Assembly: GCA_025526995.1 (NCBI GenBank)
Contig: JAHLKG010000015.1
Span: 1-64,000 of the forward strand
Source: Powellomyces hirtus
Lineage: Eukaryota > Chytridiomycota > Chytridiomycetes > Spizellomycetales > Powellomycetaceae
Direction of reading: 5' to 3'
Length of the DNA: 64,000 nt
Under the pieces are notes generated by a model. The model saw only the letters and a program-made list of their open reading frames with translations. It ran no database searches and had not been told where the DNA came from. This document shows, in pieces, positions 1-11,170 of the stretch. Made by a program: the position numbers and the translations under genes. Each line of letters starts with the position of its first letter. Position 1 is the stretch's first letter.

Positions 1-1076
1 AGGAGAAAACGTGAAGTTAAAGAAGCAAAGCACTTCTGTCTATCGGCAATATGTAAAAAGTGCTACACTGCCTTAAATCAGTAGTGACCCAAGAGGCGTT
101 GCAAGCAGTCTGACATGCTCCATAGCTTGCAATACCAGAAACGAGGCCAGCACGCGCCGAGCTAGCAAGGGAGCCAGTGGCCACAATGAGAGGGCAGGTG
201 AGGTGGAAAGTGGCAATCTTTATTGTAGGACGGTTGGGAGGCGGGCTAAAGTGTGAGGCTCTACCCTTGTTGCTCTGGTGCGCAATGTGGTGTGGTGAAT
301 GTACCGTATGTGTAGCCCAGATGCTTGAGCACACCTTTTGGACAGCGCACACCGAGCTGCAGAAAGGCGAATTGACCCCAGTAGTGGTCTTCCGAACACG
401 GCAAGATCAGAGCTTCTCTTTATTCTATGCATGTGGAAATCAAAGAGACATTCATGGCAGTACTTCTATTTGTAATGCTGATCGTGCTCGCACGTGTACT
501 ATGGATGCTACCAAAACCAGCACTTGCAAAACTCTGCCGCAGATATCCTGCCATGCCGTACATCATGGGGTTGCGCTGCACACTGTTCTGTTTGTCTTCG
601 ACTTTTTGGAATTGACTTGGTACCTCCACCTCCGCGAGCCAACGACCATGTCTTGTACACCAGCGGCATGAAGAAATTTCGGCGATGGCTTGTTGTGGAA
701 CTTCTGCCTGTTGAATTTGTGTCGATGCTGTGGAGCGGCGCCGCGGGTGGGTGCAGGCCTGCCGGCCTTCCAGTGAGGGCGGGAATTGGCGCTTGCTTGT
801 ACACGTCTGACCTTCCCCAGGTTGCTCTGCGTCCTCCCGCTGTTCTTCTTGCTGCACTTATCTTGGTCAAACATTGCTCAAATCAGAAACGCAAATCATG
901 GCTACCCAGAGCAGCCAAAAGTAGCTAGGAACATAGCAAGCATATGTCTTTTGAACGTATGTGTCTTCACATTTACGGGGAATGTGCCTTGGTCCAGCTC
1001 CTAGCACGAAATGACAGCTGCTGCGCCACAACCTACAGGGTGGGTGCGGATATCATTTCCTTGACCAAAATGCATT
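1..1076. other. No supportable gene
   Basis: Several overlapping open frames exist on both strands, but none contains a motif I recognise and none dominates. I see no splice-consistent chain, RNA gene or repeat. It lies downstream of the sensor-like gene on the minus strand. Confidence 0.6.
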
Positions 1077-1082
1077 TTTATT
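1077..1082 (-). terminator. AATAAA polyadenylation signal of the Cache-HAMP gene
   Basis: The plus strand reads tttatt, so the minus strand has AATAAA about 65 bases past the stop codon of the gene at 1148-2704. It argues that the gene really ends after its HAMP region instead of continuing into a distant catalytic exon. Confidence 0.5.
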
Positions 1083-1147
1083 CTGAAAATTCTTCGTCAA
1101 CGACTACAGCCGCCTCTGTCTCAGATCCTCGCGTGCGCGTCCCACTC

Positions 1148-2704
1148 TCAAAACTCGTTCCCGTCACTCAGCAAGGGAGAAGCCGCGGTCGGTATCTTTT
1201 CTGGCTGGACAGAGGCTGGGTGGGTCCTGGTATTTTGCAGGCTCTTGTTTGCCTGGATCGCCGTTGCGAATTTATGGAGCATCGTCGCAAAAACCTCCTC
1301 CATGTTTGCGAGTTCGGCCAGGATGGAGCGGCGGTTGAGTGAACCTGAGTTTACGGCCGAAAAGTCGAATTTAGTGGCGGCTTGCATTACGAGGGAGAGA
1401 CGCTTGAGAGGAATGACAAAAAGATATCTGACTACAGCTGCGATCAGGACCATTGACGCGGCGATTACCGAGACCGCGATGATGGCGGCTTTCCGCGCCT
1501 TTTTCATGGCTCCGATGAGGTCGTCCTCGGGGATCGCTATGAGCAGAATCCAGTCGAGACCTGGCTTATCGCTTTTGATGGCCGTCGCGCTCACCAGAAT
1601 GGCACCTTCTGAGGTCTTGATGGTTGCTTGAGCGGGGCCAGACAATGGTACCGCGCCCCAACCACCGTTCAGCTGTACGTACAGCCCGTTCGCGGATTCG
1701 CGGAGAAGCGTGTCGTTGATCGTCATCACGTTCATAATCGCATCGTTGGCCGGCGTGAGGGTCAAACCGGGCTTGCTCGCCCCAACGAGGGCGCCGTCCG
1801 CGCGGTCAAAGACCGCGACGGCGCTGTTCGCGGTCGGTGCGACGGTCTGCAAATATTGCTGAATGTAGTCGAGTGGCATCACGCCCGAGAACATCGACGT
1901 GTAGTTTCCCATCCGCGGGTCCGCCGGTGATGCCGGCGGGGTGCGGTCAATGAAGGACGGGGCGATATAGCAGATCTTGGTGGGACTGTATATCCCGGCG
2001 TATTCAAAGATGGTCGTCGGCAGCCACATGCCCGTTTCGCTAGCGGGAAAGAGTTCTTGTGACTTCGACGGTGTGGTTGTATAACTAGGGTTGTAGCTAA
2101 TCAATGACGCCCAGGGCTCGCCGACGCGCACCCAGGCCCCGTTGCTGCATGTCTGATGAGTGGAGTTGAGAACTTCGCATCAGCGGCCAGGGTAGAGCGT
2201 GTACGGAACTCCAGGAATGGTGATCCCGTGGCCGACGAGGAGGTTTTCTCCTGGGCCGACGTCAGGCAGGCGGGCGGCTACGTTGAAAGCCGTGGTAAGA
2301 CTGTGCCGCTTGGCGATGTTAATTAGGTCACCAACAAGGCTCGAAAGGTACGGTTCCGCCGTGATCTTGAGAGTTTTGTCGGCCGAGTACGCCGCAAAAT
2401 AGTTGTTGACGGACGCGAGAGTTCGGATATCGTTGACGGCGTCAAAGCACTTTTGACTCAGCTGCAAGACATCCCGGGACACAGTGGTGACGACCCGTGA
2501 GCGCAGGGCGTTGGTCATGGAATCGGTTGACTTGCTTGCGCCGCTGAAGGCAAGCACTCCGAGAGGGATTGAGACAGCGGCGGCGGTCGCGATCACGACG
2601 CCGAGCAAAGCAACGGCGTACGGGATCCTGAAGGCCTTCCACCAGGGTTTGGCCTGGCCGGGGTTTCTATCGCCGGCTTTGTCTGTGTCTTCTCCAGCCA
2701 TCAT
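1148..2704 (-). CDS. Cache-TM-HAMP sensor-like membrane protein, no catalytic domain
   Basis: The start ATG is at 2704 (tandem ATG). The order is a short cytoplasmic tail, a membrane helix (about residues 28-52, IPYAVALLGVVIATAAAV), a long Cache-like extracellular region, a second helix (AIIAVSVIAASMVLIAAVV) and a HAMP-like stretch (PLKRLSLVMQAATKFDFSAV). The layout resembles the N-terminal half of chytrid Cache-containing nucleotide cyclases, but the frame stops soon after HAMP and no cyclase, kinase or methyl-accepting domain follows. A TGA at 2182-2180 interrupts the frame. Either a 60-base intron (2204-2145, GTAC...GCAG, phase kept, 498 residues in all) removes it, or the gene carries a nonsense codon. 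The flanking sequence after the TGA (CEVLNSTHQTC) looks extracellular and coding, so I cannot choose. It could be a receptor partner or a decaying cyclase. Confidence 0.6.
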
Positions 2705-4360
2705 TCGTACTGAATGTTTCTAAGGGTCACTAAACGCTTTTCGTGTCGAGGGAGTGCGAGGGCCGCGGTCATTTATGCAGTGCTGGGAAATTACATGGGT
2801 CTCGGCTGCCGATGTGTGTGGTGCCCGGTGTCTCCGCGGACCTTAGACATCGTTGGCGGGAACAGCCACTATCCTTTGTGTGGAGCGCCATTTCAAGCCT
2901 TCATATGCTGGGTTCAGTGACGAGGTACCATTATGTAAGCCAAGCGCGTGCTGTTAATTCGAACTCGATGTCTGATGACGGGGCGGTCATGTTCTGGGAG
3001 GCGGAGGTGCATGAGTCAGGGCAGAAAGTGTTCAGGAAGGTGGGGCTAGTAGGCTAACTGGTTTCGGGGGCAGGGGTGGCATATGGAACAATCTGGAACG
3101 ATAGTGATGTGGCCGTGAGCATTAAAGTCTCTTCCAGATCAATTTTCAGAGGGACAACACGCTTTATTTCAGGGAGACCGCAGGGGGGAGGGATGGGTTG
3201 GATCACTGTGGCAGAGAATGCCGGCAGAGGGTGGGGAGGTGTGAAATAAACATGCCCCACATATATATATATATGTAAATATGTAGGCCTTATATAAATA
3301 TTTAACCTCATATTACGGCTAGTAACAAGCCACATCCCAAGGTAACGCAGACGCGTCGCATAAGCGATTACATAGCATCTCCTAAGCCGACCCGGCACCA
3401 GCTTAACCAGTGCTATATCGACAATCCCAGACCAATGGCAGTAACTTAAGCCCGCTGCGGCGGGATGGGCTCAGGCCGATTCACAAGCAGTGAGCAATGG
3501 AAGAAGACACGGGAGAAACAAAGATCTTTATGAGCAGCTTTGCTGAAAGGTAGATGTGTTAAACAGGCACAGGAGACAATGTAGATAGTGCCAGGCCATG
3601 TGCAACCATGGCACACTGTGAAGCCCTTGCAAAACAGCTGAAGAAGGTGGCGCAGTGTCTGCACCACTCTGACAAGGGTCAGGCCAGAGTGCCAATACTA
3701 AGTGCATTGCCAGAGCCTAGTCTTCTGTTTGGAATGTGTCGATGTCAAGTCTATTCTTGCTAAAAAAGATCTCTGCCCTTTTCGTCCACATGGGCGGCCT
3801 TTACTTCCTTCATGGCTGCAGGGCGGTCCAGATCACGTGATCATCTCGTCAGAAATTAACTGCATGTCTGCTGTGTGCAACACCTCGCGGATGCTTCCCG
3901 TATAGGCATGAGGCCTCAGGCTGCCATGCCTTGCCATATTACATTTGTCTTTCCAAAATCTCCAAGTCCTTGTGCCAATTGATCTGGACACAGTCTGCAC
4001 GCTTGTCACCTCATTGATGCTTCTACCACTACGACGCAACGCTACAATAGCAGCGCGCTGTGTGAAGTTCAGGAGTTCCATAATGCATGTGCAATGCCGC
4101 AAGAGATTTCAAAATCTTGTCTTTCGGTTATTCCAGCTCGCAAGCATTACATAAGCGTGTATGTCAGAGCCTTTCCGTCCCGGGACTGCTTACACACAAA
4201 ATGCAACCGGTTGAAAAATATTGACGGTAAGACTCTGTCCTTTCGCAGTAGAAACACCAAAAAATAAGATAAAAACGCCCAGAGAATTTGAATCAGGCTA
4301 CTTGTATAGTCTTTGTTTGGGGTTACAGTGCTCTTCTGAATGCAGACAGCAATGTAGCCG
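2705..4360. other. Gene-free stretch with a short TA run
   Basis: No convincing coding chain on either strand. A short TA microsatellite (ta repeated about seven times) lies near 3260-3275. Frames of up to 114 codons occur but have no motifs, no splice support and mutual overlap. Confidence 0.55.
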
Positions 4361-4720
4361 TCAGTAAATGGGGAACCGGCTGGAGACGAAGTTGCGGACG
4401 TTCTTCATGCAGTCCTTGCTGACGCGGTTGTTCCAGGTGTCCTGGTTGTGGATCTCGCCAATGTACGTCACCAACATCTGGACATCATTCTCGGTGTTGC
4501 TCGCCCTCGAGTATTCTGGAGACGCATAGCTTGTCAGTGAGTAAGTGCTGCGGGTGGGCATTGGAGGTGGGAGTTGGGCGAGTTTTGTGGGCACGCAACA
4601 GCTCACCGTCCGTGGTGCACGAGTCGCCGTTGGGAGCGTTCTGGTACTCGACGGTGTTGGACAACCAACCGTGTCCAAAGTCCCAGGAATAGCGAGCTGC
4701 TTTTGTCTACTTGAAACGTG
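4361..4720 (-). pseudogene. Isolated C-terminal exon pair of an unrecognised secreted-type protein
   Basis: On the minus strand a plausible exon (about 4701-4617) reads SRYSWDFGHGWLSNTVEYQN and ends at GTGAGC near a Cys-Thr-Thr-Asp stretch. A second exon (about 4518 to the stop at 4361) ends KDCMKNVRNFVSSRFPIY. The amino acids look like real coding sequence with two cysteines, but nothing upstream supplies an N-terminus: the next plus-side sequence is the ABC relic. I do not recognise the family. A truncated fragment seems likeliest; an intact gene with distant exons cannot be excluded. Confidence 0.35.
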
Positions 4721-5380
4721 AAAGACCAGCCATCGTAATATTGGCATTGGACTCTGCCCTGTTTTTCACGCAAATTCGATCGGGGCGTGGGCTAAAACAA
4801 CCTTTGTCTCCCACCCGAGTGTCGTACCACCCGGGAAGGTTGGCGTTGAATGAATACACGTCAGCTTGTTTTGCAGCGTCCATGATGTCGTTGATCGTGA
4901 CAGGGCGCTCGGCGATGTTGCCGGCTATGCTCATATCGAACAACACAGGTTCCGGCAAGGTGACGAGAGAGTGTGAGCTGAAAATATTAATGGTCGCGTT
5001 CTGTCTGCTGGCCCACATGGGCTATGTTTGATCGCAACCCTTTTGACAGCGCATAGTCAGGGATCGGCACGCCCGCCCACAAGTGCATCCGCTTCTGTCG
5101 CACCAAACCACCTTTCCAAAAGCCCGATGATAGTGGACTTTCCGCTTCCGGACGGTCCAACCATCGTCAAAGACTGTCCCTCGAATCCCTTAAGGGTAAA
5201 CTCCCCACGGAAAGTGGAAGCGTTCGCAGTCGGGTACTGAAAGACCAGGTCGAAGAACTGAAAATCAGCGTTAAAGGCGGTTGGCATGAGTTCGGCTTTG
5301 TCCGGGTCGATCGCGGTTTGTCGGTCCAGCAGGGAAAAGGCCATTCCCGCAGCAAATATGCCACCGGGTTGCGCCGGCTG
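4721..5380 (-). pseudogene. ABC transporter relic, Walker A half of the nucleotide-binding domain
   Basis: The minus strand from about 5380 encodes the linker before the domain (FSLLDRQTAIDPDKAE), an A-loop region (FQYPTA), Walker A (VGPSGSGKSTIIGLLERW) and then, after a break near 5057-5018, the Q-loop region (PEPVLFDMSIAGNIAE) and AAKQADVYSF...YDTRVGDKG. This is the order of an ABCB/MDR-type exporter. The frame then stops before the LSGGQ signature, which is missing. There are no transmembrane helices upstream. The rest of the same domain lies 600 bases away on the plus strand, so this copy cannot encode a transporter. Confidence 0.75.
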
Positions 5381-5587
5381 TGCTCGCGATCGAGATCAGG
5401 GTGGCTAGCATGCATATTACTACCGATATGACCTGTATTGGACAGCGCATTCATTCGATCCGTCACTGACCTCTGCAAATAACCGCTCCAAGGTACGTTT
5501 ACATGCTCGATAACCGATGTTCCACTGTCTATCAACCTCTGCCCCGCGTCATGCGCGTTGATCAGGTATCGCTACTGCCACCGTTTT

Positions 5588-5896
5588 TCCCTACCAGATC
5601 TCCGAGGCTGCTGCTCCTAGACGAAGCCACAGGTGCGTTGGACTCGACCAACGAAGTTGAAGTGCACCGAGCGATCGACCGAACTGTTCGTAGAAGAACA
5701 ACGGTGACCATTGTTCACAAGGCTTTCGGCCATCAAGCGCGTCGACCGCATTGCTGTTGTCAATGACGGAAGGATTGTGGAATCTGGAAAGCATGAAGAG
5801 CTCATGAGGTTGGATGGGATCTATGCGGATACGTGTAGACAGCAGAATTTGCGATATACCGCGACGGATCGAGCAACAGTGAAGAACAAGGAGTAG
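5588..5896 (+). pseudogene. ABC transporter relic, Walker B half, inverted
   Basis: The plus strand reads SPRLLLLDEATGALDSTNEV (Walker B and D-loop), RTTVTIVH (H-loop) and, one base out of frame, RLSAIKRVDRIAVVNDGRIV and a short C-terminus ending at the stop at 5894-5896. The frameshift is at about 5717, just after the H-loop His, and fits a one-base insertion. Family order places this piece directly after the Walker A piece on the opposite strand, so an inversion broke the gene. Both pieces plausibly come from one ancestral gene, as the joint falls at the missing signature motif. Confidence 0.75.
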
Positions 5897-6359
5897 CTTA
5901 TAGACATCTGTTCTGCGCAGCTGCCGCATATAGAAGCGGTCAGAGCCGATAGGAAGAATAGAATCTAAGGCGCATCTGGTCTGCACAGCAGTACTCAGGC
6001 CAGAATAGAACAAATTTTTATTGGACTATCTACACAACTTTCGCTATGTGGGCGAAAGAGCCCAGTTCACTGAGTATCTCGAATATTCCAATGCAACCGT
6101 ACTGCCAATCAAACTCTTAACAAGTTTACACAATGGTCTGGTATTGGCTCTATGTAGTGACACTCTCTTTTGCTGGATAAATGTAAGTTTACCCGAGTTC
6201 CCTTATCTGTACAAAATGAATTAAACAAACCACAACAAACAATGTTGTTTGCAGTTTCGTAACATTTTGTCGTTTCTCATTCATGTTACTAAACTGCAGT
6301 GATATATTGTAGGAACAAATTGATGCGAGAGAACAAGTTAGAAGGTAGATAGAAAGCCG
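5897..6359. other. Intergenic, AT-richer, no gene seen
   Basis: This stretch separates the ABC relic from the 3' end of the CH-domain gene. It contains a small inverted repeat (caaacaatgttgtttg) near 6237-6252. Nothing coding is supported. Confidence 0.5.
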
Positions 6360-8274
6360 CTATTTCTTTTTAGGATCCCTGGTTTTGATGGGATTCGCCG
6401 CAATTTGGGCTTCTGAATAAACCTTGATCTTGTCCCCCAGTAAGTTATTGATCTGCGGATAGAAGCCATGATGAGTGTGTGTGATCACGAATGGTCGATT
6501 GTCTCATCATCTTACCTTCTCGTGTTGTTCAGCTCTACTCGCAAGAACTGTAATCAGCTTCTTTTGTTGCCGATTTTCATCCAGAATGTCTTTTACAAAG
6601 CCCTGCAGATCGGCAGACAAATTCCTGAGTTCTTCCTCCATTCCTGCAGCAGGAGGTTTGAACTCTACGGCTGCAGATGCATCCGCTACCGCAGCGTCAA
6701 TGAGTGCATCCACGTTTTCGTCCTCAGCACAGGTATTCGAGCTTCCTAGCAATTTGGCAAATTTCGCTTCCAATCCTCCATCGGCTTGCGCCTCCTTGAC
6801 ATGCTGAGCCAGCATTTCCTTGACTGCCCTGAGTTTCGAGACAATGAACGTACGCACGTCGGCCTGTGATGCGGCAGCCTTGTCCTGGTCGTCACGCAAA
6901 GCCGCAAACCGTGCTTGCAAATCAACCATTTTCTCCTCCCATGATTCCGATTCCTGCTCCTTCTCGAACCGCAGCTCGTCCATTGAGTGCTTGAACCCCT
7001 CCGTATCGGTCTTCAGCTTCTCCTCAAATGTAGAAATCGTCTTGGCGTGCGCGGCTCGGTGCTCCTCCAAATCGCAATTGAGCGCCGCAACCGTCTTCTC
7101 GAGCTCGATTATCCGGCTCCGGTACATGCTGTTATCGGCCTCCGCCTCCCCGAGCCGTTGCACAGCCGCGCGCGCCTCGTCCTCAGTCGGGAGATGGATC
7201 CCGATATGTTTCGCAAAAATAGTTGCAACAAACAATACGTTCAAGCGGGCATGACCGCTCGCAATGTCTCCCGCGGTGGCAAACTTGCGGCAACCGAGTT
7301 TCTCCGCTGCTTGCAGAACGCCGGCCGCCCGCGCTTCCTTCTCGTTTAATGCAACACCGTACAAGGGTGACAGACATTCCTCGAGTTCGCGCTGCTTGTT
7401 CCAGGGACATACTTGTTGCAAGAGGAGAACATACGCTTCGCTGTCAGAGATGTCTTTACTAAAGTTGTTGATGCGTTTGGCGGAGCCGGACCGCGCAAGG
7501 TGGAAATTCACCCATCGCAAAAGAACCTGTTTTCAAATGAGGTCAGATCCGGGACCTTGATTTGATGTCCTCTCTCGTCTCTTACCTGCTCATTCGACAA
7601 TCCAATCAAATGGGTCAAGCTCTCTCCCGGCTCCAACAACCTGATCAATTCCGGGTGGGACGGCAAATTGACCTCACTCAACAAATACGACCTAATCAGC
7701 TGCCACATCACACCCAGCACCAAATCCGGCTTCTTGCGCAAGAAATCCTCCGCGGCGACATTAACCACCACCGCCACTTTCTTGGCCGCCTCAATACAGA
7801 TGTTAAGGTTGTTGGTCGCTTCCAAGATGGCTTTTGTTTGTTCCGGGTGATTCGTCTCGCCGTTAGCGACTCCGTTCAAATGTGTCGCGTCAATGTGAGT
7901 GTTGAGTTTAGAGATTAGGACACTGTTGGCTTTGATGGAGTTGATGATGTGGGCCAGGAGGACCCCGTCCTGGAACTTGCTGAAGAACGTCTCTTTTGTG
8001 ATGGGGATATACTGCAAAGAAACAAACGAAACGGGCGCGGCAACCACCTCAATCAGATTTTGCTCATTCCCTCATCCATTCTAACCTGGCCGCGCCTGCT
8101 CATTCGAACTTCTATCCAGAATACAACTGGAAAACATACTTTTGGGCTCAACTCAGCGACATCCGCAAACAGGTTTCTGATGTGCTCCGCAAACGCCTCA
8201 ATCTCTCGATCCATGTCCTCCTTGCTGTCCGTAGTCGGGGAAAGCGACACGTCCTGGTATTGTGGGGGTGCCAT
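6360..8274 (-). CDS. Fimbrin/plastin-like protein with two CH domains and a coiled coil
   Basis: Four exons: 8274-8140, 8011-7586, 7526-6516, 6452-6360; all introns are phase 0 and the product is 554 residues. CH1 covers roughly residues 50-180 (FQDGVLLAHIINSI, VVVNVAAEDFLRKKPDLVLG, MWQLIR). CH2 follows (LLRWVNFHLARSG, FSKDISDSEAYVLLLQQV). These are the signatures of fimbrin actin-binding domain 1. Standard fimbrin has EF hands, then four CH domains. Here there is only a 45-residue lead, one CH pair, and then about 240 residues of charged heptad-rich coiled coil ending in a lysine-rich tail. Likely role: an actin cross-linker that dimerises by its coiled coil. It might instead be a cortexillin-like protein. 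Exon joins are strong. Confidence 0.85.
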
Positions 8275-9194
8275 TGGGAAATTAAGTTAGGTGGGTATTA
8301 AAGTACTGGGTAAAAGAACAATTCCAGACGGGGTATGAAAGTTTTTCAAAATGGAAGTGCAAAAAAGTGTTGGTGCGAGACGATGGAGCCGAGTGAGTGC
8401 AAGCGGTTTTTGTACGGCGGGAAGTGTTTATATGTCATATGTTTGGATGTTTGCCCATCGCGAAAGTGCACTCGACTCCGCCTCTGTGTGGCTTTCCAAC
8501 TCTAGCGTGTTTCCAAAAATAGATACCGGCGAGAAGCCGGAGGGTCTAATTGTTGGAGACGCGTAGATGAGAATGAGGAGTACGAGGACCTAGTGGTGAC
8601 CACCGTTCACAGTTATGTGACAAAGTTCGACAACATCAGCGGAAAGATCCTGGGCATCTCAAAAAATTGACATTCTTCTGGGACAAGTTGCAGTTACCTC
8701 TTCTTGACTGGGAATTCTGACCGAGGTCCGCTCGCTTACGCAACGCGTCTCGATCACTCACTGCGCCACGCAGCTGGAACCTGTCAAATCGCGCATGTGA
8801 AAGAAACCAAGTCACAAAACGAAGAAGGAAAAAGCTGTTACCGAAGGTCGGATCGTCATGTGGCATTGACAAATGGGAGTTTGTAGACTGGAGAGTCAGG
8901 GTGACGGTGTTCGTGTTCGCAGGGAGTTCTCGGTGACTGTGAAGGGACCACCGCCACGCGACACCGCCTGTGAGACAAGAGACTACACGCATGACTCTTG
9001 CTATTTTGTCACCAGGTATGAGATGCACCGAGACCTGCACATGCTTGGCCTGTCAACGAGAGGAAGATTATAAAAGATAAATACTTCTCCCTCCTGACTT
9101 TGCAAACTTCAAGACTCCCAGTCCTCTGCTCGACACACAGTGCAAGTCTTAATTCATCTGTCACAACCACCACCACATATACCAAATACGAACA
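8275..9194. other. Divergent intergenic region of the CH-domain and membrane-protein genes
   Basis: About 920 bases between two start codons pointing outward. A TATA-like element (9069-9076, tataaaag) sits on the side of the plus-strand gene. No open frame here has support. Confidence 0.5.
9069..9076 (+). promoter_or_regulatory. TATA-like element
   Basis: The sequence tataaaag lies 119 bases before the start codon of the seven-exon membrane-protein gene. The position is plausible for a core promoter with a short leader. Assignment is by position only. Confidence 0.4.
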
Positions 9195-10320
9195 ATGCTC
9201 GATGTGCTCAGGGGCTTGCTCTCGCCCGGCCGTGCCGACGACAGTTTCTTTGTCCCCAAGCGCTCTTATGACGATTACGACTATGTCAGGTCGGAGTGGA
9301 TCGCAGGTGAGTTGGGTGACAGGGGGTGGGGCAGGATGACAACCGGCACCGTTCAGACCCAGAACAACCCATCACTCTACAACTAACTGCTGTTGCTTTA
9401 GTCACCGCTTTGACATTTCTTTGGTTGCTGGTATGTTTTTTGAACGTTCATCAAACTGTGTACCGACGAACTCTGGTCACTGACACATGTGTTTCCACAG
9501 ACGCTCATTGCGCGTCAAGTCGCAACGTTCGTGGAACACCAGGCTTTGAGGAGAGCCAGCGAAGACCCAGACCGTGAGCCCTTGATGCGTGACAGACAGA
9601 CAGCCGAACGCGCAGGCCAGTGGGTGAGTTTGCGGTCATGGATAGAGTTCCTTGAGTTCTACGAGGGCATTTGCGCATCGGCTGATCATTGATTGTAGGC
9701 ACCTCGTTTCGATAGGGCTTCTGATGCCTTGCGTCACGCATTGATGGTGAGTGGAAACTGCGTGGTACTGTTCTTCAAGAGATTTGGACGAATGACAACA
9801 ACATCCCTCCTGCTATGCCTGCAGATGCTTTTGGCAGCCATCGTCTTTGTCTCGATTCCACTTCCTTACGCTTGCAAAGTCGATCAGCCTCTCCAACCTG
9901 GTACTGTGACCATTCGAGCGTAGGTCATACCCCAACCCTCTCATCCTGAATATCTCATCCCATCATCGATCAGGAATCCCGATCTCTCCTGGACCTCATT
10001 GCATGACTTGCCTCGGGAACGGCACGACTTTGGGAACTTCAATCATCTCCTGGGTGTTCTTTGCCTTGGCCGGACTTTGGCTGGTGCTTGAGCTCGTTGT
10101 CGCGGATGCCACCAGCGCAGCTCTCGCAAGGACCTTTGTTGGTCTCGCAAGTTTCCCGTTGATTCTCGCCATCTTTGGTACGTAACCATAACATGTTTCC
10201 CGAACATGACATAGAGAGGTCATGTTTTGCTAATGCCCAACCACTTCTTTCTTTTATTATACAGTCGTCGGCTTCAAGGAATGGGCGAAGATCGGGGAAC
10301 GCGAAGTGCAGTGTGGATAG
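9195..10320 (+). CDS. Unrecognised multi-pass membrane protein, seven small exons
   Basis: Exons 9195-9306, 9402-9430, 9501-9623, 9699-9746, 9825-9900, 9974-10177 and 10265-10320 join in phase to 215 residues. Exon 2 is only 29 bases. The N-terminus is hydrophilic and tyrosine/aspartate-rich (KRSYDDYDYVRSEW). Hydrophobic segments are ALTFLWLLTLIA, LLAAIVFVSIPLPYAC and a longer pair covering SIISWVFFALAGLWLVLELV and FVGLASFPLILAIFGVVGF. A basic loop (HQALRRASEDPDRE) lies between the first two. The loop between helices 2 and 3 carries cysteines (YACKVDQP, PHCMTCLGNG) that could form disulfides. I do not recognise the family. All splice sites keep frame, so the model is good even though the function is unknown. 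Confidence 0.7.
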
Positions 10321-11170
10321 GTTGTTGGGCCTCGTAGCGCCAGGTGTATGCTTGAAAGCTTCTCTTCCGCCAGCTTATATGGCGTAGTAGGATAGTCCCT
10401 CTGTTTGTACTCCCTTGCAGCACATCGATGTATCTCTTGCACAATTGAATGACCGAATGTGTGCTTTTCTTTCATCTCAGAGATTTTCAGATATAATTCA
10501 TCCTTCTCAGTGGGAAATCCCCATGTGGGGAGCCCTCGAAGAGCTGGGTTTAAAGTAGCGAATTATTCATCATTTAAGAGAGAAAAGAAAGACAAACAGG
10601 GGGTCAATGGTAAAGATGGATGCATATTCGTGCGTGGGCAGATCGCTCGTTTGATAATGATGAGAATGACCATCACAAGACAGCGAGCGGGCTGCTACTG
10701 CACAATATTCATCCTAGTGCTCTGACGCTTGACGTTCACACAACGACAAAAACGGATGTAAATGGCGAGAAGAGAGAAGTGTGAGAGTCAGAGCAAGGCC
10801 GTCGACCTTTTATATTTTTGCTTTGCCTCTCACGTGATGTACTGCGCCGTGGCGCGGGTTGATTCACTAGATTCAGTCTCTCTCACTCGCCAAATCCCTC
10901 TCTAACACCCTTTTTTCCTCTACCTTTTTGCCGTAGCACACTGACTGCCTCAACGTAAAAGAACTGACTGCTCAGAAAGAAAAGAAGGAAGAGGAAAGGG
11001 AGAAGAGGTGCAACACGCCGCTGAACGGACGAACAGAGGAAGGAAAGAAGGAAGGAAGGAAGCAAAAAGGGAAGCTGCTGGCTGGCTTCCTGCCTCGCGC
11101 CAGTCCACTGCATGCTCCGGAAAAAGTCTCACGTCATCGCGATTCATTGAATCATAGCATCCCTCTCAAG
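10321..11170. other. Intergenic/5' leader with purine-rich tract
   Basis: No gene is supported. From about 10975 to 11070 the plus strand is almost pure purine (gaagg/aaagg runs), which produces a leucine/serine/phenylalanine-rich open frame on the minus strand that I treat as an artefact. A TATA-like run lies near 10811. Confidence 0.5.

Noticed and set aside
10883..11147. Leucine/phenylalanine-rich minus-strand frames
   Set aside because: They are the complement of a purine-rich leader upstream of the EEP gene.
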